Shown: positions 28,691 through 37,900 of the stretch, piece after piece
How the letters are laid out: the number at the start of each line of letters is the position of its first letter
How positions within the stretch are numbered: position 1 is the first letter of the stretch
Origin: an uncultured Shimia sp.
Lineage (GTDB): Bacteria; Pseudomonadota; Alphaproteobacteria; Rhodobacterales; Rhodobacteraceae
NCBI GenBank assembly: GCA_937897325.1
Contig: CALCOY010000063.1
Span: 25,385 to 89,384, forward strand
Length of the DNA: 64,000 bases
Reading direction: 5' to 3'
The notes under the pieces: generated by a model
Seen by the model: only the letters and a program-made list of their open reading frames with translations
Told to the model about the DNA's origin: nothing
The model's database searches: none
Translations under genes and position numbers: made by a program

Positions 28691-29236
28691 ATGCCCAAAT
28701 TGCCTTCGGATACGGCCCTGCGGGTGCCGGATCTGTCCAGCGCTGCACCGACCGGATTTGATCTGCGCCCTGCACCGGAAAGCCTTGCAAATCTGGCCGA
28801 AACGCTGGGTGTTATCGGTTTGCGTAAAGTCCGATTTAGAGGGGACATCCGAGCAGAAGGCCAAGACGACTGGGTGCTGCGGGGAAAACTTGGCGCAAGC
28901 GTGATTCAGGCCTGCAGTGTCACGCTTGAGCCGGTAACGACGCGAATCGATACAGACGTGACCCGGCACTACACGCGCGATTTCCAAGAGATCGAAACGC
29001 CTGAGGCCGAGATGCCCGAAGACGATAGCGTCGAGCCACTGGGCCAATGGATTGATCCAGGTGCTGTTCTGCAAGAGGCGCTCAGCCTGAACCTGCCACT
29101 CTATCCGAGGGCAGAAGGTGCCGAACTAGGCGAAGCCATCTTCACAGAACCCGGTGAATTACCGATGCGGGACGAAGATGCGCGCCCTTTTGCTGGTCTT
29201 GCCGGGTTGCGGGACGCGTTGAAAAAGGAAGATTGA
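28691..29236 (+). CDS. DUF177/YceD family protein
   Basis: A 181-residue homologue of YceD, a conserved partner of rpmF implicated in 23S rRNA accumulation in E. coli and plants. The RGDIRAEGQDDWVLRGKLGASVIQACSV region has the conserved cysteine of the family, and the C-terminal half is acidic (EAEMPEDDSVEPL). ATG 28691 is the best start; an upstream extension to 28592 lies in the divergent promoter region. rpmF lies about 200 bases downstream in the usual order yceD-rpmF-plsX-fabH. Confidence 0.88.
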   Translation: MPKLPSDTALRVPDLSSAAPTGFDLRPAPESLANLAETLGVIGLRKVRFRGDIRAEGQDDWVLRGKLGASVIQACSVTLEPVTTRIDTDVTRHYTRDFQEIETPEAEMPEDDSVEPLGQWIDPGAVLQEALSLNLPLYPRAEGAELGEAIFTEPGELPMRDEDARPFAGLAGLRDALKKED

Positions 29237-29271
29237 GGCCTGCAAAGTTTCCGCTTGCAAGATCAAGACTT

Positions 29272-29300
29272 TTGACTATTTTCCCGCGACCATCGAATTT
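29272..29300 (+). promoter_or_regulatory. Possible rpmF promoter
   Basis: TTGACT at 29272-29277 is followed after 17 bases by GAATTT, a weak -10. It lies in the 204-base gap between yceD and rpmF, which holds no other feature I can support. The -35 is good and the -10 poor, so the call is tentative. Confidence 0.3.
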
Positions 29301-29440
29301 AAGGTTGGACAGGCGTGCGACAGAGGCATAAACGCCACCAGACGCCCTTTCGCTGAACGACCGATAAGCAGGCCCGGATGCTCGGGCAAGACGCAACCCA
29401 GACCGCCCGCGTGCGGCAGCTAGAACGAAAGCCCGAAGCC

Positions 29441-29647
29441 ATGGCTGTGCAACAGAATAAAGTGTCGAAATCGCGCCGCAACAACCGCCGCGCGCATGAC
29501 CGACTGATCGCCTCAAACCCCAACGAATGCCCCAATTGTGGTGAGTTGAAGCGCCCGCATCACATCTGTGCGGCATGCGGTCACTACAACGACGCCGAAA
29601 TCATCGCTCTGACCGAAGAGATTGATCTGGAAGACGACGCGGCCTGA
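29441..29647 (+). CDS. rpmF: 50S ribosomal protein L32
   Basis: A 68-residue large-subunit protein. The basic N-terminus [20 protein letters not shown] is standard, and [20 protein letters not shown] forms the zinc ribbon, so this is the cysteine-containing (C+) paralogue type. ATG 29441 is chosen; a longer frame from 29378 is not family-like. plsX follows after 38 bases. Confidence 0.96.
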   Translation: MAVQQNKVSKSRRNNRRAHDRLIASNPNECPNCGELKRPHHICAACGHYNDAEIIALTEEIDLEDDAA

Positions 29648-29685
29648 TTTCGGACGACGCAACAAACAGCAGGCGGCCTGCGCAA

Positions 29686-30768
29686 ATGACGGCTGAGACC
29701 GATCAGACTGCATCGCTGGCCTTCCCGATCATTGTTTCTGTGGATGCCATGGGCGGGGATCAAGGCCCCGCCGCTGTTGTTTCTGGCTGCTCGAAATCAG
29801 CCAAAAAGAATCCACGGCTTGGATTCATTCTACACGGACCCCGTGACGAGCTGGAAAAGCTGATCCAGAGGCGCAAGCCACTGAAGGGACGTTGTGAAGT
29901 TCGGGATGCGGTCGAAGTCGTCAGTATGGACGACAAACCCAGCCAAGTTGTTCGCAGTGCCAAAGGCACGTCGATGTGGTCGGCCATCGAGACAGTGCGA
30001 TCGGGCGAGGCAACTGTGGCCGTGTCCTGCGGCAATACCGGCGCGCTGATGGCGCTTTCCATGATCCGCTTGCGCAAACTGCCGGGGGTGAATCGCCCCG
30101 CCATCGCGGTTTTGTGGCCCAGTCGAAACGCACAGGGTTTTAACGTTATGCTGGATGTCGGGGCCGATATCAGGGCAGATGCGGATGATCTTCTGCGGTA
30201 TGCGTTGATGGGTGCCTCTTACGCGCGCAACGGTCTGGAATTGCCGCGCCCCCGCATCGGGCTTTTGAATGTGGGCACTGAAGAACACAAGGGCCGGGCC
30301 GAGCTGAAAGAGGCCTATGATCTGATCGGCGCGCAGGCGGATGCGGCAGAGTTCGACTTTGTCGGATTTGTCGAAGGCAGTGATATACCGGGCGATGTGG
30401 CGGACGTTATCGTCACCGATGGCTTCACAGGCAATGTTGCGATCAAGACGGGCGAGGGCACGGCGAGCCTGATCGGTGATCTTCTGCGCGAGGCGTTTCG
30501 TTACACACCGCTGTCGCGGCTGGCCTCGATTCTGGCGCTGACTTCTCTGCGTCGGCTCAAAAAGCGGATTGATCCACGGCGGGTCAATGGCGGCGTATTT
30601 CTGGGCCTGAACGGAACGGTCGTCAAATCGCATGGGGCGGCAGATTCGACGGGCGTGTCGGCAGCGATCAAACTGGCCGCGCAACTGGCCGAGCAGAACT
30701 TCAACGACAAGCTGGCCGCGCGTGTCGCGGGCGCCGCGCCGCCTGCCATCGACGAGGCGCAGGCCTGA
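29686..30768 (+). CDS. plsX: Phosphate acyltransferase PlsX
   Basis: Converts acyl-ACP to acyl-phosphate for phospholipid synthesis with PlsY. The 360-residue protein contains SVDAMGGDQGP at the N-terminus, SCGNTGALMA, LDVGADIRADADDLLRYA and VTDGFTGNVAIKT, all family signatures. The stop overlaps the fabH start by one base (TGATG). It links ribosomal protein and lipid genes in the conserved rpmF-plsX-fabH run. Confidence 0.96.
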   Translation: MTAETDQTASLAFPIIVSVDAMGGDQGPAAVVSGCSKSAKKNPRLGFILHGPRDELEKLIQRRKPLKGRCEVRDAVEVVSMDDKPSQVVRSAKGTSMWSAIETVRSGEATVAVSCGNTGALMALSMIRLRKLPGVNRPAIAVLWPSRNAQGFNVMLDVGADIRADADDLLRYALMGASYARNGLELPRPRIGLLNVGTEEHKGRAELKEAYDLIGAQADAAEFDFVGFVEGSDIPGDVADVIVTDGFTGNVAIKTGEGTASLIGDLLREAFRYTPLSRLASILALTSLRRLKKRIDPRRVNGGVFLGLNGTVVKSHGAADSTGVSAAIKLAAQLAEQNFNDKLAARVAGAAPPAIDEAQA

Positions 30769-31736
30769 TGCGCCGGGCCGTCGTAATCGGAGTGGGACAC
30801 CACCTGCCTGACCGCATTGTCGAAAACGCGGAATTCGAAAAAACGCTCGACACATCGGACGAATGGATCCGCGCCCGGTCGGGCATCGAACGCAGGCATT
30901 TTGCATCCGATGGCGAGACGACTTCCTCTATGGCCTCGGCGGCGGCCAATGCGGCCCTGGCTCAGGCGAGCAAAGCCGCAGATGATGTCGACGCCATTGT
31001 ACTGGCGACCTCGACGGCCGATCTGACATTTCCCTCAGCGGCCACGATGGTGCAGGATCAATTGGGCATGACACGCGGTTTTGCTTTTGATGTGCAGGCA
31101 GTGTGCGCGGGCTTTGTCTATGCCTTGGCCAATGCGAATGCGCTGATCGCTTCTGGTCAGGCGGAGCGGGTTCTGGTGATCGGGGCGGAGACGTTCAGCC
31201 GGATCATGGACTGGACCGACCGCAGTACATGTGTGCTCTTCGGCGATGGCGCCGGTGCTGTTCTACTGGAAGCACAGGAGGGTGACGGGACATCGCAGGA
31301 TCGAGGCATTCTCTCCACCGATCTTAACTCGGACGGACGCCATCGCGACCTGCTTTATGTCGATGGCGGTGTGAGCACGGGGACCAGCGGGTATCTGCGG
31401 ATGCAGGGCAACCAGGTCTTCCGCCATGCCGTCGAAAAGCTGGCGCAAACAGCCGAGACCGCGATGGAGCGAGCCGGCGTATCGGCGAGCGATGTCGATT
31501 GGATCGTTCCGCACCAGGCCAATATTCGGATCATACAGGGCACGGCCAAGAAGATGGATTTGCCTATGGAGCGCGTCGTGGTGACCGTACAGGATCACGG
31601 CAACACGTCGGCGGCGTCGATTCCCCTCGCACTGTCTGTCGGGGTCGAGCGCGGCCAGATCAAACGGGGTGACCTGATCGTGACCGAGGCTATCGGCGGA
31701 GGATTGGCCTGGGGCGCGGTTGTGATGCGCTGGTAA
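30768..31736 (+). CDS. fabH: 3-oxoacyl-ACP synthase III (KASIII)
   Basis: Condenses acetyl-CoA with malonyl-ACP to start type II fatty-acid synthesis. The 322 residues have the catalytic triad: Cys113 in [11 protein letters not shown], His in VPHQANIRI and Asn in [28 protein letters not shown] is the typical N-terminal segment. Translation is coupled to plsX. Confidence 0.96.
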   Translation: MRRAVVIGVGHHLPDRIVENAEFEKTLDTSDEWIRARSGIERRHFASDGETTSSMASAAANAALAQASKAADDVDAIVLATSTADLTFPSAATMVQDQLGMTRGFAFDVQAVCAGFVYALANANALIASGQAERVLVIGAETFSRIMDWTDRSTCVLFGDGAGAVLLEAQEGDGTSQDRGILSTDLNSDGRHRDLLYVDGGVSTGTSGYLRMQGNQVFRHAVEKLAQTAETAMERAGVSASDVDWIVPHQANIRIIQGTAKKMDLPMERVVVTVQDHGNTSAASIPLALSVGVERGQIKRGDLIVTEAIGGGLAWGAVVMRW

Positions 31737-31780
31737 ACGCGCAGGCACCGGCAAATCATACGCTCTGCAAGCCATTGATA

Positions 31781-31810
31781 TTGACTCGGAAATTGGCCCG
31801 GACCTATTCT
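31781..31810 (+). promoter_or_regulatory. Probable ihfA promoter
   Basis: TTGACT (31781-31786) and TATTCT (31805-31810) are separated by 18 bases, about 20 bases before the ihfA ATG and just upstream of its AGGGGGA ribosome-binding site. A local promoter would let ihfA be expressed independently of fabH. Confidence 0.45.
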
Positions 31811-31831
31811 CAGCGGAATCAGGGGGACAAG

Positions 31832-32134
31832 ATGAGCGAAAAGACATTGACGAGGATGGACCTCAGTGAGGCCGTCTTTCGCGAAGTGGGGTTGTCGCGC
31901 AACGAAAGCGCGCAACTGGTGGAAAGCGTGCTTGAGCACATGTCCGACGCCCTGGTGCGCGGAGAGCAGGTCAAGATCTCATCGTTTGGTACATTCTCGG
32001 TCCGAGACAAGTCGGCACGTGTGGGCCGAAACCCCAAAACGGGTGAAGAGGTTCCGATCAACCCGCGCCGCGTTCTGACCTTTCGACCGTCACACCTGAT
32101 GAAGGATCGAGTTGCCAGCGGCAACAAGAAGTAG
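31832..32134 (+). CDS. ihfA: Integration host factor subunit alpha
   Basis: DNA-bending HU/IHF-fold protein forming a heterodimer with IhfB. The 100 residues include the flanking helices, then [27 protein letters not shown] and the arm-tip sequence [11 protein letters not shown]. The final RVLTFRPS is typical of the alpha subunit. ATG 31832 has AGGGGGA five bases upstream. The MerR-type gene follows immediately after the stop. Confidence 0.94.
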   Translation: MSEKTLTRMDLSEAVFREVGLSRNESAQLVESVLEHMSDALVRGEQVKISSFGTFSVRDKSARVGRNPKTGEEVPINPRRVLTFRPSHLMKDRVASGNKK

Positions 32135-33046
32135 ATGAGCAAATCACCCGAAGCCTTTCGCACGATCTCCGAAGTCGCAGATTGGCTGGGCGTTCAGGCC
32201 CATGTACTGCGTTTCTGGGAAAGCAAGTTTACACAGGTCAAACCGGTCAAACGGGCAGGCGGTCGGCGATATTATCGCCCAGCGGACATGCTGCTTCTTG
32301 GAGGTATCCGAAAGCTGCTTCATGATGATGGACTGACGATCAAAGGCGTTCAGAAGCTGCTGCGCGAGGAAGGCGTGGCGCACGTGGCGGATCTGTCACG
32401 CCCGCTGGATGATCTGACGACGGCGCAACTGGATGATGACCTGACGCCTGAAGCGGCAAAGGCCGACATCGACAGACCTGATGTGACATCAGCGGTGACA
32501 GAACCTGCCCCCGAACCCTCCGCCGAAGAAACGCCCGAGCCGGCGGTGGTGGAAACGGCTCCAAAAGACACATCAGAATCTGAGACAAAAGAGGCTGCAT
32601 ATCCTGTCGCGAATGAAAACCCACCAATGACGCAAGCCGCGTCCGAAGCCTCGGAACCGGCCGAGGATACGTCGCAGCCGGGCCTGCCATTCGGGGATCC
32701 CCTGCCAGAAGTTGCACCGCCCGCTACGGAAACGGGCTTGCCGTCGTTTCTGCACAGGCCGAGCCGTATGGCACAACCGATCGAAGCTGATCCCGCGCCC
32801 GTCGAAGAGTCGCCCCCCCCGGAGGAGGATGCAACCGCCGAGCCAACCGCGCGGCCCGCGATTGTCGATGTGCCCCACACGCCCGACGAGGCGGACTATG
32901 CGGCGGAGCCGTCGATCCTGTCGCGCGCGGGACGGGTTTCACGGATCTCGACACAGGATGCTGGGGCGGTGAAACCCTTGCTGGCACAACTGGCGGCTTT
33001 GCGCGATCAGATGGCAAGTGCGCATCAGGAAGATCGCGGGCGTTAA
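32135..33046 (+). CDS. MerR-family transcriptional regulator with long acidic tail
   Basis: A 303-residue protein. Residues 8-78 form a MerR winged helix ([22 protein letters not shown] and [14 protein letters not shown]). From about residue 90 the chain becomes a low-complexity Pro/Glu/Ala-rich region, probably disordered, and a conserved-looking C-terminal segment (about 270-300, [19 protein letters not shown]) ends it. No metal-binding cysteines are visible, so it is not a classical metal sensor. Its ATG follows the ihfA stop with no gap, a pairing common in alphaproteobacteria. Target genes are unknown. Confidence 0.83.
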   Translation: MSKSPEAFRTISEVADWLGVQAHVLRFWESKFTQVKPVKRAGGRRYYRPADMLLLGGIRKLLHDDGLTIKGVQKLLREEGVAHVADLSRPLDDLTTAQLDDDLTPEAAKADIDRPDVTSAVTEPAPEPSAEETPEPAVVETAPKDTSESETKEAAYPVANENPPMTQAASEASEPAEDTSQPGLPFGDPLPEVAPPATETGLPSFLHRPSRMAQPIEADPAPVEESPPPEEDATAEPTARPAIVDVPHTPDEADYAAEPSILSRAGRVSRISTQDAGAVKPLLAQLAALRDQMASAHQEDRGR

Positions 33047-33069
33047 GATACACCTATGCGAATTCGTCC

Positions 33070-33097
33070 TTGCCCCCGGCTGGAATTCGGGTATGAC
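33070..33097 (+). promoter_or_regulatory. Possible tRNA-Pro promoter
   Basis: TTGCCC (33070-33075) and TATGAC (33092-33097), 16 bases apart, end 11 bases before the mature tRNA start. Placement suits a stable-RNA promoter. Confidence 0.35.
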
Positions 33098-33108
33098 GCT
33101 CAGCACGT

Positions 33109-33185
33109 CGGGCTATGGCGCAGCCTGGTAGCGCGTCCGTCTGGGGGACGGAAGGTCGCAGGTTCGAGTCCTGCTAGCCCGACCA
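33109..33185 (+). tRNA. tRNA-Pro (anticodon GGG)
   Basis: A 77-base cloverleaf with the 3' CCA encoded. Acceptor CGGGCTA pairs with TAGCCCG. The D stem is GCGC/GCGC, the anticodon stem TCCGT/ACGGA encloses loop CTGGGGG with anticodon GGG, and the T stem GCAGG/CCTGC encloses TTCGAGT. GGG reads CCC and CCU proline codons. Confidence 0.95.
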
Positions 33186-33221
33186 AATTCTCGCTCTGCC
33201 TTGCACCACAACAGGGATGAG

Positions 33222-34298
33222 ATGACCGGCGTATTTCCCAACCAGATGATCGAAGCGATGGTGGCAAGCGGCCGGATCGCTATCGATGCCCCGCTGGTCG
33301 AAGGCCAGGTACAACCCGCGAGCCTGGATTTGCGCTTGGGATCCGTGGCCTACAGGGTGCGGGCCTCGTTCCTTGCCGGACAGGGCGCAAAGGTCAGCGA
33401 CCGGCTGGAAGAATTCGAGATGCACCGCATCGAGCTGTCACAAGGCGCGGTCCTCGAAAAAGGCTGTGTCTACGTGGTGCCTCTAATGGAAAGCCTGAAG
33501 CTGCCGGATGATGTGCAGGCGGTGGCAAACGCCAAATCGTCGACCGGTCGGCTGGACCTTCTGACGCGCACAATCACCGATGGCGGCACGGAATTTGACC
33601 GAATCCCGCAGGGCTATCACGGCCCGCTTTATGCGGAGATCTGCCCGAGGTCTTTTTCTGTGCTTGTGCGCCCGGGCATGCGGTTGAACCAGATCCGCTT
33701 TCGCAGCGGTCAAGCGGTGCTGGATGACGATACCCTGCGCGACCTGCACGCCAAGACATCTTTGGTGAATGTTGACGCGGTGATTGATGATGGCTTGGGC
33801 TTTTCAGTCGATCTGCGCTTGGCCGACACAACGCTCGTGGGATACCGCGCCAAGCCGCATACAGGTGTGATCGATCTGGATAGGATCGGGCAGTATGAGC
33901 CGGCCGAGTACTGGGAGGAGGTGCATTCGCAAAACGGGCGGATCATCCTCGATCCGGGGGCCTTTTACATTCTGGTCAGCCGCGAGGCGGTGCATATACC
34001 ACCCAGATATGCCGCTGAGATGGCTCCCTATCTGGCAATGGTGGGTGAATTCCGCGTGCATTACGCAGGCTTTTTTGATCCCGGTTTTGGCCATGATGCT
34101 GCTGGCGGTGCCGGATCGCGCGGTGTTCTTGAAGTCCGCTGTCACGAGGCGCCCTTCGTTCTCGAGCACGGGCAGATCGTGGGCCGTTTGGTCTATGAGA
34201 AGATGGCCGAAGTTCCCACGCAGCTATATGGTGCGGGGATCGCCTCGAACTATCAGGGGCAGGGCCTAAAGCTGTCGAAGCATTTTCGAAGCGTGTAA
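33222..34298 (+). CDS. dcd: dCTP deaminase, double-length alphaproteobacterial form
   Basis: Deaminates dCTP to dUTP, feeding thymidylate synthesis. At 358 residues it is almost twice the E. coli enzyme (about 193). The N-terminal half (about 5-180) has the trimeric dUTPase/DCD-fold region with AKSSTGRLDLLTRTITDGGTEFDRI. The C-terminal half repeats a related jelly-roll (HIPPRYAAEMAPYLAMVGEFRVHYAGFFDPGFGH). This duplicated architecture is usual in this class. ATG 33222 after AGGGA is preferred to an upstream TTG at 33201. Confidence 0.92.
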   Translation: MTGVFPNQMIEAMVASGRIAIDAPLVEGQVQPASLDLRLGSVAYRVRASFLAGQGAKVSDRLEEFEMHRIELSQGAVLEKGCVYVVPLMESLKLPDDVQAVANAKSSTGRLDLLTRTITDGGTEFDRIPQGYHGPLYAEICPRSFSVLVRPGMRLNQIRFRSGQAVLDDDTLRDLHAKTSLVNVDAVIDDGLGFSVDLRLADTTLVGYRAKPHTGVIDLDRIGQYEPAEYWEEVHSQNGRIILDPGAFYILVSREAVHIPPRYAAEMAPYLAMVGEFRVHYAGFFDPGFGHDAAGGAGSRGVLEVRCHEAPFVLEHGQIVGRLVYEKMAEVPTQLYGAGIASNYQGQGLKLSKHFRSV

Positions 34299-34308
34299 GG
34301 CCCCTGCC

Positions 34309-34446
34309 CTAGTCGTCGTGTCGGCGCTTTTCAGCTTCGGCCTTACGGACCTTGGCGAGCTTCTTGAAACCCGTATTCATGCCCAGATGAATCACTTTGC
34401 GCATGAAGATGCGCAGGACCATATTGGCGATCTGATTGGGGTTCAT
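34309..34446 (-). CDS. Small basic protein, 45 residues
   Basis: A short reading frame encoding 45 residues starting MNPNQIANMVLRIFMRKV and ending AEAEKRRHDD. ATG 34446 has a strong AGGAGG seven bases upstream; an ATG six bases earlier sits too close to that site. The N-terminal half is hydrophobic/amphipathic and the C-terminal half strongly charged (KKLAKVRKAEAEKRR), suggesting a membrane-surface or nucleic-acid-binding peptide. It follows scpB on the same strand after a 60-base gap. I do not recognise a function. Confidence 0.7.
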   Translation of the reverse strand: MNPNQIANMVLRIFMRKVIHLGMNTGFKKLAKVRKAEAEKRRHDD

Positions 34447-34506
34447 GCCCATACCTCCTTTGTCGATGCTCCGGTCAGATATGCATCAGAGCCTGTTAAT
34501 GCGAGG

Positions 34507-35169
34507 TCAATCCTCAAAAAGCTCGCTTTGACCTTCGATCGCTTCGTCTTCTTCCTCGGTCTCCGGGCCGGGCAAAGTGCCGGGAGGCGGACGGTTTTCC
34601 AGAAGGCCCGCCGCGCGCAGTTCCTTTAAGCCCGGCAGATCGCGCGCGTTTTCGAGCCCGAAGTGATCAAGGAAATTCTGAGTGACGACAAACGTCACCG
34701 GACGGCCAGGGGTCATCTTGCGGCGGCCGAAGCGGATCCACTCAAGTTCGATCAACTGATCGACAGTGCCCCGGCTGACGGACACGCCGCGGATCTCTTC
34801 GATCTCGGCGCGGGTCACGGGCTGATGATAGGCTACAATGGCAAGCGTTTCGATGGCTGCCCGGGACAGTTTGCGCGTCTCGACCGTTTCCTTTTGCATC
34901 AGAAAGCCAAGATCGGGCGCTGTACGCATGGCCCAAGCATCGCCCACCCGCACGATGCGCACCCCGCGCCCTTCATAGCGTCTGGTCAAATGCACCAATG
35001 CTTCCGCAGGATCGCAGCCATGGGGCATCCGCGCCTCAAGCTCTTTCACCGTGATGGCAGCGGCCGTCGCGAACAACACAGCCTCGACCATCCGTTCCTG
35101 TTCAGCCATCGGCGGAGCTTCAAACAGGCTTTCTTCTTGTTCTTCAGGCGTTTCGGTCACGTGACCCAT
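34507..35169 (-). CDS. scpB: Segregation and condensation protein B
   Basis: Kleisin-associated winged-helix protein of the SMC-ScpAB condensin complex, needed for chromosome compaction and segregation. The 220 residues contain two winged-helix domains: EAVLFATAAAITVKELEARM, LSRAAIETLAIVAYHQPVTRAEIEEIRGV, and GRPVTFVVTQNFLDHFGL. The tail is acidic. ATG 35169 lies inside the 3' end of scpA (26-base overlap), so the pair is coupled. Confidence 0.94.
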   Translation of the reverse strand: MGHVTETPEEQEESLFEAPPMAEQERMVEAVLFATAAAITVKELEARMPHGCDPAEALVHLTRRYEGRGVRIVRVGDAWAMRTAPDLGFLMQKETVETRKLSRAAIETLAIVAYHQPVTRAEIEEIRGVSVSRGTVDQLIELEWIRFGRRKMTPGRPVTFVVTQNFLDHFGLENARDLPGLKELRAAGLLENRPPPGTLPGPETEEEDEAIEGQSELFED

Positions 35170-35947
35170 CTTTCTTTCGCAGCTGGATCGGGGCGAAAGT
35201 CTCTGATTGCCGCATTTCCAGATGACCTTCCTTGACCAATTCAAGCGAGGCCGCAAAGGTTGATGCTGTCGCTGATCGTCTGCGAACCGGATCCATCTCC
35301 CAACCCTCGGGCAGATAGCTAAGGATATCCGTCCAGTCGCCTGCAAAACCGATCAGCCCGCGCATCCGGTCCAGCGCCTGTTCCATAGTAAAGACGCTGT
35401 CGCGATCCATCACGAACGGGCGGAATTCATCTCGGGTGCGTATCCGCGCATAACCCTGCATCAGGTCCAGCAGCGTTGCTGAGTATGTGACACGCCGAAT
35501 GCGAGTTACGTCCTCCGCCTCACCTCGCGCAAAGAAATCGCGGCCAAGCTGATCTCGCGCCATGAGCCGGGCCGCCACGTCACGCATGGCTTGCAGGCGT
35601 TCAAGTTGAAAGGCCAGATGCGCGGCGAGATCCTCACCCGACGGGCCTTCCTCTTCTGGATCTGGGGGCAGCAGGAGACGCGATTTCAGGAAGGCGAGCC
35701 AGGCCGCCATGACAAGGTAGTCGGCCGCCAGTTCAAGGCGCAGTTCCTTGGCCTTTTCGACAAATGCGAGGTATTGGTGGGCGAGCTGCAGTACCGAGAT
35801 CTTGCGCAGGTCAACCTTTTGCGTGCGCCCAAGTGTCAAAAGAAGATCAAGCGGGCCCTCAAAGCCATCGACATCTACGATCAGCGCCTCGGCGGCAAGC
35901 CGATCAGCAACCGAAACACGGTCTTCTTCGAAAGGGATTTCAGCCAT
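35144..35947 (-). CDS. scpA: Segregation and condensation protein A
   Basis: Kleisin subunit bridging the SMC dimer heads. With ATG 35947 (MAEIPFEEDRV) it has 267 residues. The N-terminal VDGFEGPLDLLLTLGRTQKVDLRKISVLQLAHQYL is the ScpA signature, and the C-terminal winged helix (about 200-260) contacts SMC. The start overlaps the nagZ stop by eight bases, and the stop overlaps scpB. An extension to 36007 has no family character. Confidence 0.94.
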   Translation of the reverse strand: MAEIPFEEDRVSVADRLAAEALIVDVDGFEGPLDLLLTLGRTQKVDLRKISVLQLAHQYLAFVEKAKELRLELAADYLVMAAWLAFLKSRLLLPPDPEEEGPSGEDLAAHLAFQLERLQAMRDVAARLMARDQLGRDFFARGEAEDVTRIRRVTYSATLLDLMQGYARIRTRDEFRPFVMDRDSVFTMEQALDRMRGLIGFAGDWTDILSYLPEGWEMDPVRRRSATASTFAASLELVKEGHLEMRQSETFAPIQLRKKDGSRDRNA

Positions 35948-36968
35948 GCACCTGTCCGCCGAGCAGCATCTCAAGTTCGGCGCTGAGGGCGGAAATGTCA
36001 ATGTCATCGGGCGTTTTGCGCCGTGCCAGTGCAGCTACGGCACGGGCCTGGGCTGCGGTGCTCATCCGGCCCGCAGCAGCAGCGACCTCTTGGCGTTCGG
36101 ACAGCGGCGCATTGCAATGAAGGATCACGTCACATCCGGCTTCAAGAGCGCGCGTGGTGATGTCGGACAACGATCCTGACAAAGCCTTCATACCAATGTC
36201 GTCGGTCATGATCAGACCTTCAAAGCCAATATCTTCACGGATCAGATTCATAACAGGTCCGGAAAGTGTAGCGGGGGCGCTGTCGTCGACATCCATCAGT
36301 CGGATATGGGCGGTCATGCCCAGTGGGAGATCGTTCAGAGCACGGAAGACAGCAAAGTCGGCAGCTTGCAGATCGGCCAAGGGCGCGTCGATCCGGGGCA
36401 GTTCGAAATGGCTGTCCTGTGTGGCGCGACCATGGCCGGGGATATGTTTAATGACAGGCAGAACCCCTCCGTCGAGATGGCCTTGAGCCCCTGCGCGAGC
36501 GAGCTTAGCTATCGTGGCAGGCTCTGTTCCATAGCAGCGGTTGCGCAGGAATGCATGCGTTTCAGCAAAGGCGATATCGGCCATTGGGGCGCAATTGCTG
36601 TCAATGCCGAGATCGCGAAGCTCTGCCGCGATGAGCAGATAGCGCAAGTACATCCCGCGCTCGCCCTCTTCGCCTGCTGCCGCCACGAAGTCCAGCGGTG
36701 CGGTCCATTGGCGGGCCATGGGCGGCACGATGCGTTGCACCCTACCCCCTTCCTGATCGATGGTGATCGGCGCCGCACGTCCCACCGCTTCGCGCATCTG
36801 ATCGCACAGCGCACGCACCTGTTCAGGATTGTCGATGTTGCGGGCAAAAAGGATGAAGCCGAAAGGGTCTGCGTCACGAAAAAACGCAGCCTCATCGGCA
36901 GTCAGCGCCAGACCGTCGGCATCAAGGATCGTGGCGCCGAAACTCACCGGGTGACAACCGGAATGCAT
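35940..36968 (-). CDS. nagZ: Beta-N-acetylhexosaminidase NagZ
   Basis: Cytoplasmic GH3 enzyme removing GlcNAc from muropeptides during peptidoglycan recycling. The 342 residues have DQEGGRVQRI, the catalytic loop KHIPGHGRATQDSH and the nucleophile region IMTDDIGMKAL. ATG 36968 has AAGGAG upstream. A GTG at 36947 that would overlap the SPOR gene in GTGA is an alternative without a clear binding site. The neighbouring SPOR protein also points to the cell wall. Confidence 0.93.
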   Translation of the reverse strand: MHSGCHPVSFGATILDADGLALTADEAAFFRDADPFGFILFARNIDNPEQVRALCDQMREAVGRAAPITIDQEGGRVQRIVPPMARQWTAPLDFVAAAGEEGERGMYLRYLLIAAELRDLGIDSNCAPMADIAFAETHAFLRNRCYGTEPATIAKLARAGAQGHLDGGVLPVIKHIPGHGRATQDSHFELPRIDAPLADLQAADFAVFRALNDLPLGMTAHIRLMDVDDSAPATLSGPVMNLIREDIGFEGLIMTDDIGMKALSGSLSDITTRALEAGCDVILHCNAPLSERQEVAAAAGRMSTAAQARAVAALARRKTPDDIDISALSAELEMLLGGQVHG

Positions 36969-37828
36969 TCGGCTCCTTCGGCGAGCAGTGCAGAGCAGAA
37001 GCGGCGCGCGTCGCTCAGTGCTTCGAAACCGGCTGCGCGAAGGCGATAGAAGGTGCGCCCGCTGGTCTCAGCCTTTTGTACGACGCGGCCCTTGCCACTG
37101 AGATAGTCGGCGAACTTTGCATCCAATGAGCTCCACCTCTCGTGTGCCAGGTCGACCGTGTCGAAGGCACCAAGCTGAACCAGCCGGGTGCCGGCCGGTA
37201 TCGTGTCAGCTGCGACGTCTTGTACGGTACGCGGCGCAGGCGGCGCGACGGTCCGAACAGAAGCGGGGCGCAAAAACGGACGCAGTGAACTTTTGAGGCC
37301 AGGCGCGTCAATGACATCCGCCGAGGTTGCACTGGCGAGGATCGGTTGAGTTTCTTCGGCAAGTTGCGCCACAAGTCGATCGATGTCCTGATCAAGTGAA
37401 GCGGAAACGTCCAGCGGTTGCGGCTGTTCAACGGGGGCGGCAGGTTCAGCGGTAGGTTGCAGATCCTCTTCGGTCAAATCCACAGGTGGCGGGGCCAGGA
37501 CCACGGTTTCGGATGTCGTCTCGGCACTGCCATCTGCGGCCACTGCATTGACGGCCAGGCCCTGGTTCAGTGCAAGCTGCCCGCCTGGATCTTCGGGGCT
37601 CACCCGCATCTCGCCCTCTGCGGCGCGGACAACCGGAATACCGCTGACATCGCGGACCACCAGTTTGTAGCCCCAGACCGATATGCCGACGATTAGCGAA
37701 AGCGACATTATTGCGCCAAGCACGTTGGCAAACGAAGCCAGTCGGCCCGATCGCTGTTTTTCATAACCACCGTCGGGATCATCATACCCCGGCGCGCCCA
37801 TGTTTTGGGTGTACTGCACGTCCGCCAT
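36944..37828 (-). CDS. SPOR-domain membrane protein
   Basis: A 294-residue bitopic inner-membrane protein: cytoplasmic N-terminus, one transmembrane helix (about 33-55, VLGAIMSLSLIVGISVWGY), a Pro/Glu-rich periplasmic linker, and a C-terminal SPOR domain (about 215-290, RLVQLGAFDTVDLAHERWSSL). SPOR domains bind denuded septal peptidoglycan, so a division-site role is likely. It sits between argS and nagZ and overlaps the latter. Confidence 0.9.
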   Translation of the reverse strand: MADVQYTQNMGAPGYDDPDGGYEKQRSGRLASFANVLGAIMSLSLIVGISVWGYKLVVRDVSGIPVVRAAEGEMRVSPEDPGGQLALNQGLAVNAVAADGSAETTSETVVLAPPPVDLTEEDLQPTAEPAAPVEQPQPLDVSASLDQDIDRLVAQLAEETQPILASATSADVIDAPGLKSSLRPFLRPASVRTVAPPAPRTVQDVAADTIPAGTRLVQLGAFDTVDLAHERWSSLDAKFADYLSGKGRVVQKAETSGRTFYRLRAAGFEALSDARRFCSALLAEGAECIPVVTR

Positions 37829-37900
37829 TTTTGCCTCTTTGTCCGGCGGATGCGTTGCCCGCTAGATCATCTTGGAGTTGCCTGTGTGCCGGTGGCCGCG

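Noticed and set aside
36306..37049. 247-codon plus-strand frame over nagZ
   Set aside because: Antiparallel to nagZ, which has clear catalytic motifs. The composition is shadow-like.
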